Translations under genes and position numbers: made by a program
Part shown: piece by piece, positions 13,481 through 25,636 of the stretch
Position numbering within the stretch: the stretch's first letter is position 1
How the letters are laid out: every line of letters starts with the position of its first letter
The notes under the pieces: model-generated
What the model saw: only the letters and a program-made list of their open reading frames with translations
The model's database searches: none
Told to the model about the DNA's origin: nothing
Assembly (NCBI GenBank): GCA_002812745.2
Contig: NCSJ02000109.1
Location: 1 to 64,000, forward strand
From: Scytalidium lignicola
Taxonomy: Eukaryota; Ascomycota; Leotiomycetes
Direction: 5' to 3'
DNA length: 64,000 nucleotides

Positions 13481-15646
13481 ATGGCGCGTGTGACTCGCTC
13501 AAGGAAAATCGAGATAGTTGAAGATACCACTGCACTTGAAACTGGAATTGCTCCATTGCCTAAATCATCGTCGGCTCTGGTAGATATTACCGCAAATCCC
13601 GGAATGAACGCGATACCCACTTTGGAAGAAGAAGAAGTAGCTACAGAGCTCAAGGGTCTAAAGAAAGCATATCGAAGCATAATTGGTGGAGGAAGGGGGA
13701 AGAAGACGAAGAAAGCGAAGAAAGAGAAGCAGGAATCTGTCACAAGTGTTGAAGCGCAGGATGGCATACTTGATAAACAGGATAAAATTACAAGTGCCAA
13801 TGGATTAGCAAACGGAAATACGGAGCAGGTGGTGGAAGCAGATACAGGTATTTCTATCTATGCCCTTGGGATTTTATCTATTTTAGATCTAACATATTAT
13901 CTAGAGAATACCAATCCTGTGAAGGAACAAACTCTACCGCAGCGGACCTTACGACCTCGCAATAATAAGGAGATGGCATCAACAGGTCAGTCGACGAAAC
14001 ATAATCCCCGTGTCACCCCTTTGCCCTTTTTATACTCCTTTTTTATATAATAGTTGATCACACTCCTGCATTATATTTGCTATTATAAGTGCTAGTTTGT
14101 TGCCCATAGAAGAGTTGATAAGACGAGCTAACCATTGCTATTTCCAGTAGATGTCGAATCATCTAAAGCTGAGAGTAATTCAGCTGTTGTCATTCCAGTG
14201 GTGAATGAGAATGAGAAATATTCAAGAGAAGAAGGCAATGACAAGGATACAGAGATTCTCCCAGTGAAGCCGATATCAATTACACTCGATGAAGTTGAAA
14301 AGGCGTATAGAGGAGAAGATGCCACCGCACCAACTCCTGTAGCAGATGAGCACGGTACAGACGATGATTCTTTCGTTGAGCAGATAATGTCTCGATCACC
14401 GGCAAAACCAGTATCTCGTATTGAAGATTCAGTGGAAGCACTAGACCAGTTAGAGGAAGTTCTTGAAGCTCTTGATCAAGTTGCTATGGCTGAACGCACT
14501 CTTTCCTCCGTTGAAGTCTCGAAGAGATTGTCCCCTCGTCCCCCAACAGATCTCAAAAGCGCCAAGTCTGCAACACATAATCAGCTTGGGGGAAGTTCTC
14601 AGGCAACCACAAAAGAAGCAAAGAAAACATCTACTCCCAGAGCTGGTTATGGCTCTGTACGGGTTAAGTCTACGGCACCAAAGCAGAATACTGTGCTTAA
14701 GCGGTCTAAATCTGTGATGTTAAAAGGATCCGACACTAACAATAATTCACGAGAGATGTCAACGCCTGAGGAGGAGACACCCGTGCAAGCCACTAAACGG
14801 CCAGCAGCAAAACGTCCAGCTAGCCTTTTGCCTCCGAAGCCGCCAGTAAAATCCACGAAACCTGTGACGGTGCCCACTTTTGAGTTGCCTGGTGAGGTAG
14901 TAGCCCGTAGGCTTAAGGAACAACGAGAAGCGCGTCTTGCACAACGAGCAGCGAGTGAGCAGATCCCTCTGAAACCTGTTGTTTCTACTCCGAAGATCAA
15001 ATCAACCAAGCCACCGACCAGGCCATCTTTTGAGCTTCCTGGTGAGGCAATATCCCGGAGAAAGAAGGAGGCTCTTGAAATACGTCTAAAAGCACAAGAA
15101 GAAGAGGATCGTAAGAGGAGAGAATTCAAAGCCAAACCAGTTCCCAGTGCAACACCAAGTCATGTCCCTCGAGAAACGGTGGCGAGTCGTGCGCGTCAAA
15201 GCAAGATAGGGGTTGAAAATACTGAGAATGATAATTCTGCAACATCGAAACGACCATCTACCACCGGTACACATCGACTATCAGTCGCTAACCTTAACCA
15301 AGCTAATGTGTCTGTACCTCGTGGCTCCGGCCCTGTACATACGCTATCTCGCAAAACATCCAGTATTGCCTCGGGTTCGCGGACACTCTCTCCGACCGAA
15401 GTCCAAATTCAACGACAGCGAGCGAGAGAGATCTATAATAGAGACGCCAAATATACTGAGGACCACGAAAGAGAAAGGAGAGAGCGTGAAGCTATTGCGA
15501 AACGCTCGAGGGAAGAGGCTGCTGAGAGAGGGAGACAAGCAAGCAGAGAATGGGCGGAGAGGCAGAAGGCCAAAAAGCTACTTGAGGCTGGCAAGGGTCA
15601 AGTGGCAGGACATGGTTCAGGAGGGCAGGTGGGGTCAAACCCGTAA
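13481..15646 (+). CDS. Basic protein with TPX2-like repeats, candidate spindle factor
   Basis: Exons 13481-13847, 13905-13985 and 14148-15646 give 648 aa. The N-terminus is followed by a Lys-rich patch (GGGRGKKTKKAKKEKQ). Two related blocks, TKPVTVPTFELPGEVVARRL (near residues 386-405) and TKPPTRPSFELPGEAISRRK (near 436-455), are each followed by a charged helix. The second helix ends in REFKAKPVPSATP. The pattern of an aromatic-led charged helix closing with FKAxPxP resembles the TPX2 C-terminal repeat of spindle assembly factors; that match is my judgement. The C-terminus is a long Arg/Glu helix, then a Gly-rich tail. Intron 1 is 57 nt, stop-free and in frame. The gene follows SGO1 and DAD2, which fits a mitotic role, but this is inference. 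Confidence 0.72.
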
Positions 15647-16312
15647 GTTGGGTAACCTAGGTTGAGTTTAATGCTTTGTATTTTTATTTGCTGTTTTGGA
15701 AGCGTATGCGTTAGGAGTTTGTTTTTTGTTATGGTCTATATGTTTATTGCTCCATAGGAGACAGGGCCTGGAAAGTCTCTTCAAGAATAAGAGCAAGGAG
15801 ATCTGGTGTTTTTGAGTTTTTGAATTCTAGTTTCTGTATCGGCCTCGGCTTGATGATGGAAGAATTGAGAGGAATTGTTAAGGAAGTGATGAGTAGCCTA
15901 TTCATTAAGTAGTTCAGTCAATCTAAAATTTCGATCAACTAATTTCTCTCTCTAGTGGATCGGACTTGAAATCGATCATGAATACTCAACTCTCCGGTTA
16001 TTAGCTAATAGAGAATCGATGGCCCACAACATTGTAATTACTGCCAATTAGCAATGTCTCACTACTATAGCAGTATAATTAGGATTAACAGATCTCAATT
16101 ACCATACAAACTGAGACTGGGTGTTTGGAGAGATAAAATTATTATCGGATATAGATTTAGACCCGAGCCTCTTTAGAGGGCTAATGATTGTCTACTTGGG
16201 AGTGCAGTGCGGGGATATTCCGGTAACCTTAGAAATCCGTGAACGCGTTCACTCAACAAGAACGATTCCCTCAAAAGCACCTGGATCTTATTAATCTAGC
16301 AAAACATAAAAT
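15647..16312. other. intergenic spacer
   Basis: 666 bp, AT-rich, without a gene I can support. Presumed 3' UTR of the TPX2-like gene and promoter of the carboxylesterase. Confidence 0.5.
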
Positions 16313-18152
16313 ATGACAGCCATAAAGGACTTCAACGGCTCGCGTCCAAGTGTCACCCTCCGGCAGGGAACATACCTAGGGATCGAAGTGTCCGAAGAAT
16401 ATCCTCGGCCCCTCCTTCAGTTCCTAGGCGTCCCATATGGACTCTCAACAGCAGGCGCAAGACGCTTCAGGCCACCACTTCCAGTCGAGCCCTCCTCCAA
16501 AACATTTGATGCGTCAAAATATGGATCCAGATGTCCAAGTGGGGTTGAAGAAGGCACTGCAGGGTTCGGAGAGGACTGCTTGAATGCCAATATCTACTTG
16601 CCCAAAGATAACTATCCATCCAAGAAGCTACTACCTGTAGTGATTTCTGTCCATGGAGGAGCATTCAATTTTGGTACGGGAAGTGATCGAGACGTCCCCT
16701 CTCTAATTGGATGGTCGGAAGAACCCATTGTCGGTGTGAGCTTTAATTATCGGACTGGAGTCTTTGGATTCTTACCCTGCACGCTCACGGCGAAGCTTGG
16801 GCTTTTGAATGTGGGATTGAAGGACCAGGCATTGTTATTTGAATGGGTCCAGGAGAATATTCATAAGTTTGGAGGCGATAAAAATAATGTTACTCTGCTG
16901 GGCTTTAGTGCTGGTGCACATTCAGTGAGTTTCCTTGCCTTTTTTAGTGTCTTTCGTATCAAGTGGAATTTCTACTTGACAGGAGAGCATATCTATACTC
17001 TGCTAAAATTTCTATCCTATTTTTCTCTTCTCCATAAGTCAAACTTGACAGTCCTTATCAATCCCAGAGTCTACAGCTCAACTAACAATCCCAAAGGTAG
17101 GACACCACTTGATGCATAATACCAACAAACCACCGCCATTCCAAAGAGTCATTATAGAATCAGGCGCGTCCACCGCACGAGCAATATACCCTTATAATAA
17201 TCCCACACACGAGGTTCAATTCGGAGATTTTCTCCTCAAACTAGGCTTAACGGAAGTCCCAAGCGATCGTCTACTAGAAACTCTCCAGTCTCTCTCAGCA
17301 TCACGCATCCAAAAAGCATCTGAGTCTGTATTCGAGACCTATAACCCTTCTGTCCGATGGCCCTTCCAGCCTGTTATAGATGGACCCGGTGGAATCATTC
17401 CTACTGCTCCACTTCAAGCCTGGAAAGAGGGGAGATGGCATAAAATCCCGATTTTGACAGGTTTTAACACCAACGAAGGTGCCATGTTCGTCCCTCATAA
17501 TATGAGTACTTCAACCCAATTCACTAGCTTCTTCAGGATACTGCTCCCAGGTCTTTCGGAAGAAGACCTCAAAGTCCTAAATGAGACATATCCGGATCCT
17601 CTCACCAATCCATCTTCCAAATACAAGGAGACCCGACCAGATGTAGGCCCTCAATTTTACCGCGTCGAGCAAGCATATGGCCATTTCGCATATGTAGCTC
17701 CAGTGCGACAGACTGCCGACTTCGCAGCAGCGGGACCATCGCCCGTTTATCTCTATCATTTCGCCCTCAAGAGTGATCTGGTTGGTGGGGCTGGCCACGG
17801 AGACCATGCTCTATTTGCGACGCATAGCATCAGCAGCCACCATGAAACGTGGAAGGAGGTTGCGGGTCTGATGCATGCTTGCTGGGCGAGTTTTATTGCG
17901 ACAGGCGACCCAAATGCTATCAAGGGGAGGTTTCCTGACAGGCCTATTTGGCCAAAATATCTATCTAGCAGTAGAAAGCTTGCTTTATTTGGAGCAGATC
18001 ATGAGTTCGCTCCAAGCTTTGGTGCAATCAAGGCCTCAGCAATGAGCATTGTAAATAGTTCGTGGGCCACAGAAGAATGTGAGTATTGGTGGGCTCGAAC
18101 CAAGAAATTTGAAGAGAATCCCCCAGAGACCAGGCATTTCAGCAACTTATAG
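16313..18152 (+). CDS. Type-B carboxylesterase (alpha/beta hydrolase)
   Basis: Two exons (16313-16924, 17097-18152; 172-nt intron) give 555 aa, a normal length for the cholinesterase/carboxylesterase family. The N-terminal QFLGVPYG motif, the FGEDCLNANIYLP motif and the oxyanion-hole HGGAF are present. The nucleophile Ser is near residue 199 in GFSAGAHS, a likely acid Glu near 331 (NTNEGAMF), and the likely His near 438 (GAGHGDH). There is no signal peptide, so the enzyme is probably cytosolic, unlike secreted fungal lipases of the same fold. The natural substrate cannot be told from sequence. Its stop lies 36 bp from the stop of the convergent helicase gene. Confidence 0.9.
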
Positions 18153-18188
18153 AGCTGAATAGATCCTTTAGATCCCTTAGATAAAATA

Positions 18189-20340
18189 TTACCTTTGTAT
18201 CTTATAAAATTCCGGTGCATATTCTAGCAACCAATTCTTCTCAATCTTAGTGATATCTCGAATGAATATCTTATTAGACGTCTCCATAATCTCATGAAAG
18301 AGAACCCAATCTGCTTTTCTGTTAAACATCAACGAGCTAGGATGAGCGTGTAAAATGGTCCCACCAGCCACGTTTCTGAATGTACCATCTGGCTGCATCT
18401 TGGCAGCATGAGCAAAGAAACCTGTCGTGAGGCATCTCCGAATTTGTTCTGCTTTGTCTGCAGTGCCACCAACTGCCAATGGTTGTTTGTTCGCGTTAGT
18501 AGAAAGCGTTTCATCTACGTTGATTCCGAATCTCTCCAAGTACCGCTTCAGCTGAGCACGAATACTAACGGCCCTCGTCATAGCCTTGTAATTAAGGAAA
18601 TTCTCATGGCAGAACTTGGTCTCCTTTCGACCTTTCGTTACGAACGCTTGGTAGACATTCAAAAGGGTAAGATGGTCGCCTTCTTCAACCGCAAACTTCC
18701 GCCTTGCCGTCTCCATGCTCTTCTTCTCGCCTTCGTGGTGGAACCAGATGTTGCCTCCAAGACTTGTCATCGCTGCTATCGATAGCATTTCACTGAGACA
18801 GCCGAACGTTGGTGCCGAGAGAAGTGTTTTAGCCATCATGGGTTCAACAGCTAGCTCTGCCATTCGAGTGCCTAATGGCTTTGTTAATTTTGCATAGTCG
18901 TCCAGAGCGCCGAGAGAATACAAAAGCTCGAGAGCTCGAATTACTAACTCTGCAGGCGGAGAAGTAATAAAATCAAAGCGAACTATATTATCAATACCCA
19001 GTGCCTTGAGCTGAAGGATAACCGGTGCAAGATTTGATTTTTGTATTTCGGGGACAGTAGCATCCTCCAGGGAGAGGAAATCATTTTCGGTATAGAGGCG
19101 GAAGCACTTTCCTGGGTTCGTGCGACCAGCTCGGCCAGCTCTTTGGGTAGCTGAGGCTTTAGACACCGGAGTTGCCGTTAAGCTCTCAATACCAGTGGTT
19201 GGGTTGTAAGCACGAAGCTTGACAAAGCCGCAGTCCACCACGTATAATATTCCATCTATAGTCACCGAAGCTTCCGCAATATTCGTCGAGAAGATAACCT
19301 TCCTCGTGTTCTCAGGTGCTTCCTCGAAGACATACATCTGTTGCTCAGTTGATAGACCAGCATAGAGCGGAAGAGGCATCAGTTGTTGAGTTCTGGGATG
19401 AAGACTGGCTGACCGCTCAGATATTGCTTGTATCGCCGAATCTATCTCCTCCCGACCAGTCAAAAACACGAGAATATCTCCATCGGGTTCTTTTGTATGG
19501 ATGTCAAAAACCGTTTGAATTGCCTTCTCAAGGTAGTCCTCAACAGGAGTTTCTGAGTAAAGCATGTCAACAGGATACATCCTGCCCTCCAAGCTGATAA
19601 TACGTCCAACCTCACCGCCCGCACCGTCATTTCCATTGGTCCCCGAACTTCCTTGGGTGATGAGATCATCCAGAGTCATAGCATCATCCACAACGGGCTT
19701 CGGCTTCGCATAGACATTTCCTGAAAAGAATTTAAGAAAATCCTCAGCTTGCAACGTAGCGCTACTAATAATAATCCTCAGGTCATTCGGCCGTCTCTTC
19801 AAGATCTTCTTAAGCACTCCCAAAAGAACATCAGTACTCAAGGATCTCTCATGGGCCTCATCAACCATAATCACAGAGTACCGCGAGAGCAATGGATCAA
19901 CCAGTGCCTCTCTCAGAAGCAAACCATCGGTCAGGAACTTGATCCTCGTGGCGGAAGATGTCACGTCCTCAAATCTGATGGAATACCCGACTTCTTCGCC
20001 GACTTTACACCGCATCTCTTCTGCTACCCTAACTGCCACCGTAGTTGCAGCGACCCGACGGGGCTGAGTCTGTCAGTCTTCATCCTGTGTGTGAGGCAAG
20101 TAGCAAACAAAGGCTCACCTGAGTAACCGCAATCATCTTCCCATCCGCACACCATCCCGCCTGCTCCAAGTACTGAGGAATCTGCGTTGACTTTCCTGAT
20201 CCAGTCTGCCCTATCACGATCGTGACAGGGTAGGTCTCAATTACGTATAGGAGACTCTTTCTATGCCGAGCAATAGGTAGGAGAGAAGCGGGTTTGTGAA
20301 GGGAAGGTATGAAGGTGGCAGCAAGGTCGAAGTCTGCCAT
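18189..20340 (-). CDS. DEAH-box RNA helicase, DHX35-like
   Basis: Two exons (20340-20119 and 20063-18189; 55-nt intron ending ACTCAG) give 698 aa. Helicase motifs appear in order: Walker A GQTGSGKS at about residues 44-51, TQPRRVAA (split by the intron), DEAH at about 142-145, SAT at about 175-177, [14 protein letters not shown], and QRAGRAGR. The helicase-associated and OB-fold regions follow ([19 protein letters not shown], then LHAHPSS). The short N-terminus, IRFEDVTS and [15 protein letters not shown] resemble DHX35 more closely than the Prp2/Prp16/Prp22/Prp43 paralogues. DHX35 associates with the spliceosomal C complex in animals; the fungal role is less defined. No damage seen. Confidence 0.9.
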
Positions 20341-21493
20341 TTTTTATTGTCCATTCACCGCATTATAGGACAAGATAGGTTTAATTTTGTATATCCTCGA
20401 ACTTGATAATTGAGCTCGAGGGTGAGGTTGGAAGTCACGGGATGTTTTGACAATCTGCAAAGTTGTTTGGGTAGTGAATTTTCAAACCTTGTATTTCGGG
20501 CATTAATTCAAGGATAAGGACAAACCACCTCCCGTAACTGTTATATGAGTTCTACTCAGTATTAAAGATTCTTGACTCCTCAATTAACCGTATATTCGCT
20601 CATATATGTTTCAAAGAATCTATAAACCAGAAGGGCAACCATTCTCTTCGATAAAATTCTCGGTCTTTTAGCTGATATATATATCATACCTACTCCATAG
20701 ACTGTAAAGATTGACCTCACTTAATCGAGGCAATATCAAACGCGACGACCAGTTCAAAGGTTTCCTACTAACTTGAAATCGTGGACAACTTAACAATCTG
20801 CTATGTATGTATGAAACGGACTAGCTCTCGCGGGGTTGGAAAAGCAGTCCTACCATTCTGACCCGATTTGCCCGAGACATACCTAACAACCCGAAAACCC
20901 ATCAGTTACAAATACTTTTAAGTCCTGATTCGTGGTATATAATTCCTTGATTAATTATCTATAAAGTTCCGACCCGTCCAATTTACAACAAAACAACTTC
21001 CATACAAAACCCTCCGGTCTTCAATCCAAGGCAATAGAAACCCCTCCTCACACGTACATCACCGGCCACCTGATATTCTGGGGCCTTTTTTGCTGTGATG
21101 TTTCTGCAACTAACACTAACACTAGTTAAAACATCTCTCAATCCAAGCTCTCCTTGAGTCCTTCAAAGCGTATACATATAAAGGTATAGTGTGTATGCTG
21201 TTCCGATTTGATTTGATTGGGATGATGTGACGGACAAAAGAAAAAATTTTCGATTTTCATCGAAAGATGATAATTGGAAGTGTATGATATGATACCATAG
21301 AATGCCGCGATGTAAACTCTGCGCAAAAATATTACTACAAGAATAATCCCCTTTGAAATTCTTTTCAGGCCTCGTAAATTCCTCTCAAAAGTGATATCGA
21401 AAGTCGGAAGCTTTTAAAAAGAGACAAAGAAATGCAACCGTACATCTTAATTTCGATTCGGTTCGGTTCAGATCACGATCACGTGGGGTTAGG
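20341..21493. other. intergenic spacer
   Basis: 1.15 kb between the helicase start and the stop of the Ser/Thr-rich membrane protein, both on the minus strand. AT-rich with no supported gene. Confidence 0.5.
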
Positions 21494-22831
21494 TTAGAAA
21501 TTTTGTGAGATGCCGGCGCTTTGCTGTGGGAAATGCGAGGGATTTTCGATTCGAGTATTTCTTCGGGCTTGGACGTCTCGGATCACTGGTTGGCCAGACA
21601 TTTCTGCTCGTGGTGGGCTGCCATACTGACCCTCTGCATATGGGTTTCCGCCGCCATACTGTTCGTTGGAGTAGTACTGTGCCGCGCCATATGCGCCTCC
21701 TGGAACGGGGGCTTCACCGGAGGCATCGGACCTATTTGCTGCACTATAGGAAGAGGACGCGTTGGATGGGCCACGATTGATATCGCCTCGGTTGCCTGAA
21801 GCTGAAGGGCCTAAGTTTCCTAATGGATCTGCCTCCGAATGGCCGTCTACTAATGGATGGTCAGAGCGTGTGTCGGAGAGTGCACCGTGAGTAGGCGATG
21901 CGCCATCTGAATAAGCCATACCAATACCTCCAGCTGATTGTCCGCCAGATAATGTAGTCGATGCCTTTCGTCCGGACGATGCGACTGCTGTAGTCCCCCA
22001 TCCACGATATCCAGCGGCACCTTCCTCGCGCATTTCGTAGGGGCCGTCTCCACCAACTACACCAACACCTGGTAAGGTAGGGTCGTTGTTTGGATTGTAG
22101 CCATATTCTTCAACTTCTTTTCTCCGTAATTCTTCGGCGTCCTTCCGTTGCTTTCGCTTTCTCCATAAGAACAAGAGTCCCAATACGATGAGGGCAACAG
22201 CAACAATAGGGACAACTACAGCGACGGCAATTTTACCACTGCCGCTGAGACCGCTGCTACTGCTAGCGCCGCTGTTTTGACCCCCAGGAATAAGACCTGC
22301 TGTAGCGGATGAAGAAATTGACGAGGATGATGATGAGGAAGTTGGTGTGGAATTATGTTCGGTGGATGTCCTGATGACAGTAACCTTAGAGTGACTTCCT
22401 GAGACAACAGTAACAGATGTTGTTGGAACTACCGAAGGGGTTGTTGTCGGTGGAGGAGTTGTAGTCGTGGTTGTGGTCGTGGGAGGTGGAGTGGTGGTTG
22501 TAGTCGATGGTGTAGTTGTAGTAGGAGTAGTACTAGGCGGGGGTGTGGGGGTTGAAGACGGTGTCGTAGTAGTTGTAGAGGTGGTAGAAGGAGGGGGAGG
22601 CGGAGATGAGGATGCCTCTGTTGTTGTAGTAGTTGTGGTGGTGGGAGGAGGGGCAGAGGGTGTAGTAGTGGTTGGATCTGAACTGGGAGCTGTTGAAGTA
22701 CTGAGGTCAGTAGCTGAAGATAGGGGTGAATCTAAATTAGAAGCCGACGAACTCGACGCTGGAGACGTATCCGAGGTGGACGTCGGAACATTCGCGGATG
22801 CGTTATCCGTGGCATTGGCGGTCGACGACAT
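21494..22831 (-). CDS. Ser/Thr-rich single-pass membrane protein, Mid2/WSC-like
   Basis: A single exon of 445 aa. Residues 1 to about 200 are almost entirely Ser, Thr and Pro, including long Thr and Pro runs, as expected for a heavily O-mannosylated rod in the cell wall. One membrane segment (KIAVAVVVPIVAVALIVLGL, near residues 200-222) is followed by a stop-transfer cluster WRKRKQRK and a roughly 220-aa Gly/Ser/Tyr-rich cytoplasmic tail with an NPYAEGQYG-type motif. The layout matches fungal cell-wall stress sensors of the Mid2/Mtl1 or WSC kind, but no WSC cysteine domain and no N-terminal signal peptide is visible. It would then be inserted N-out by its single membrane segment, or a 5' exon is missing. 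Confidence 0.75.
   Translation of the reverse strand: MSSTANATDNASANVPTSTSDTSPASSSSASNLDSPLSSATDLSTSTAPSSDPTTTTPSAPPPTTTTTTTTEASSSPPPPPSTTSTTTTTPSSTPTPPPSTTPTTTTPSTTTTTPPPTTTTTTTTPPPTTTPSVVPTTSVTVVSGSHSKVTVIRTSTEHNSTPTSSSSSSSISSSATAGLIPGGQNSGASSSSGLSGSGKIAVAVVVPIVAVALIVLGLLFLWRKRKQRKDAEELRRKEVEEYGYNPNNDPTLPGVGVVGGDGPYEMREEGAAGYRGWGTTAVASSGRKASTTLSGGQSAGGIGMAYSDGASPTHGALSDTRSDHPLVDGHSEADPLGNLGPSASGNRGDINRGPSNASSSYSAANRSDASGEAPVPGGAYGAAQYYSNEQYGGGNPYAEGQYGSPPRAEMSGQPVIRDVQARRNTRIENPSHFPQQSAGISQNF
22430..22690. repeat. Low-complexity ACC/ACT (Thr/Pro codon) tract
   Basis: A degenerate trinucleotide-rich tract encodes the Thr/Pro runs of the membrane protein on the minus strand. Read on the plus strand it produces a 159-aa Val/Gly open frame (22467-22946), an antisense shadow. 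Tracts of this kind commonly vary in length between strains. Confidence 0.7.
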
Positions 22832-25636
22832 AGCGAACTATCGACGTACACGGTCCAGAGTGTATCTAAAAAGTGGTGACATGGTCAGCGACAGAGAAAA
22901 ACACTCGTTGCGCGTCGTTTTCCCCCCCGACTGGAAGACGCAATAAAAGGTGTAATATATGAGGCACCATACCTGGAGACCAGCCTTTACTTTGTGTATA
23001 ATTACAGTCCTGCGACTGTTTTTGAAGTGAGTTTTGGGAGGATGGGAGTGGATTGTTTCGTTGGATTCAAAAAGAGCGTGCGAAAAAGAGCGTCTTGGAA
23101 TGACTCCTGGCGGCTTTTGCGTTGGTGCAACGTCGGCCAATCCCTCGACAGGGGAAGGCAGAAAGTGTTGATGATTTGGCTAGTCGGTCGCGGAAAATTC
23201 AGCGGTAACGAAAACAAAAGGGCGAAAAGGTAACAGCAATCGAATGCGTCCTCTGCCCGCAAAAACTTTGTCGAAAAAATTGAGCGACTGCGTGTGTTTG
23301 AGAGAATCAAAGGAGATGGAAATGGATTCGTCGGGGAAAGCGAGGAGAATAAGCGGAGGAGGGAGCGAATGGAGATGGCGGCTGCTGGGAGAGCCGAAAT
23401 GAGGTGAGACGAGGTTTGCTGCGAAAACTTCGTGTTTGCGCAAGACCTTCTCCGTCTGGGCAGCACCTCTCTGTCTCGCCGCCTCCAGGGGCCTTCTTAT
23501 GAGCCTGCTGATTCGCCGGGGCACAACCCAAGGTGTGGAGATCTTCACGCGACGGACATGGAAAAAAATTGGACGGTGGCCCGTATTTGCGAGTGGCGGC
23601 TGCTATGAATGGAAAGGAAGGTCGCAATTCTAATGGTAAGGTTGGTGCGTACTGTATTATTGTGACGTTGTTCTGTTCTGCGGTGGGGATATAGCCAGCG
23701 ACAGCAGAGGAGAGAGCAGAAGGTTCAGCAGAGTACTTTCGTACGTGAGACTTGCGTTGATTTATAGGTGACTTGGGGGGTCTTCGTAAGAATGGCTCCG
23801 ATGGTCTTCGAGACCTTCAGTATTCCTCTTTTGTAATAATGCTTACTGCCACAGGGCAAGAATAGAAAAAAGAAAAGGTTGAGGCTTGGGGACGTGAGAA
23901 CTTTATTGATGTCTGGGACCGGAACGCAGAAGCGTCGCACTACTTTGCCAATTGACAATTGACAGCGCGACTACGGCACTTCGTCACCCACACTCACAAA
24001 AAGAGTTCTCTTGAAAGGCATGCACAGAGATAGAAATAGTAATCGAGGCACCGCCATGCAACGGCAGATCTGCTTGAAGGAATAAACGGCTTCTCGACTG
24101 TAGGATATGGTTGGATGCCACCACCGATATCCAGCATCGCCACGACGCTGCTGATTAACCTTCAGTCGATGTGGCCGGATGCTTTGCCCACACAGGGACG
24201 TCAGCGGGTTTGACAGCCCCGTTGCTAAGGCAGCACTGTCATTGGCCTGAGCGCATCTCGGAACGAGGCTGTGCGTGGTGCATTTTGCGCTGCATTATTC
24301 TTTCCCCAAATACGAACCTCTTGCGACGCACATTGGATGGCATAAATTTTCATGCCGTGGACTATGTGGAACTCGGGTCAGCCGCATCCCAACAGTTACG
24401 ATTACTATGTATTACCTTCTGTACTCGGTTGATCCCCCAGAGTTTGTGCTCGTTTCAAGTCAATCTAATGTGTTTTCGTGATTAGGGGCTCCATAAAATG
24501 TCTGGGACCGAAGTCGATCTTGGTCTCTTGTCACGCTTGTTTATCGGACCGGATGAAAGCTTTCACTGATAAGATATCGTGGCAATCGGGCAGATCAGAT
24601 CAGATCAGATGATTCAAACCCACTTGGTATTCCCGTGAGGCCAAAAAAAAAGACACAGTACTATAATACAAAAGATGAGTTAAGGTTTCAGTTACGATAC
24701 TGTCTGATACGTGTACTGGTGCAGGATCTAGAAGAAGAAAAGGAAAATAAGCAGCTTTACTTTAGAGCATCCATTTTCCCGTATTGGCTATACGAGAGAC
24801 CTAGGAAATACAGCACGAATCCCTTCGGAAGAATGACAATTGAAGCAGCGCAAAGTCTCAAAGTCTCAATGCACTGAGCTTCTCCGCAGATTCCATTGTG
24901 GGGACCAATGGTAATCTATCTCCCCTCTCCCGATACACATCTTCTCGCCAGTTCCGGGTAGCATTGACAATGTCTCGGAAATTCATATTCAATTGTCATT
25001 ACCACGCGGCAAATCTCAAACCCACTAGCAACCATCATTACTGTGTGTATAAGTATTAAGACTCGCTCTCTGCAGTTACACATGCCAAGCACAGATATGA
25101 ATAACCGTTGGATCTGCTCTCTATTTAATTTAAATGACACAAAACCGGCATAGTCATGTGATCAACCCCTTTTTCCAATATCATAACTAGGCTGCAGATG
25201 AACTCATGACACAAACTGTAATGAATCTCAAACAATATTCATTTGTAAACCTCAAANTTTTTTTTATACAAAAGGTTTTTATAAATATATACTACGTACC
25301 AGCATGATACAACCTTTCAAACTTCGCCACTTATAAACACCCTTGCACCTATCTATGTACAGTACTAAACGAAAGAAACCGTGCCTTAACCCAGAAAAAA
25401 GAGAGGGGCCTTCTCATAATTTTCCATGTGACCCTGAAAATTCGACGCCAGAAGAGTTATTTTGATGACAAACGATCGGAGGCCTTGGATGATGTTGCGA
25501 CAGTTCGTAACGAAGAAAGAGACTTCCATAAGCTTAAATTTCAACATGCGTTTGAGTGTTTATGCTGTACGCCAAAAGTGCCTCAAAGAAAAAAGGAAGT
25601 CGACATTACTGCATCTATAGTCCTTCCTCAAACTAT
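22832..25636. other. 2.8-kb intergenic region
   Basis: No supported gene. The part nearest 22832 is likely the 5' UTR/promoter of the Mid2-like gene. It includes four CAGAT tandem copies at 24591-24610, an N beside a T run at 25257, and a GTACAGTAC word at 25357-25365. Confidence 0.45.
24591..24610. repeat. (CAGAT)4 tandem repeat
   Basis: Four perfect copies of the pentamer CAGAT in non-coding sequence. Confidence 0.85.

Noticed and set aside
22467..22946. 159-aa Val/Gly-rich plus-strand open frame
   Set aside because: It is the antisense of the Thr/Pro codon tract of the Mid2-like gene; its composition is explained entirely by that repeat.
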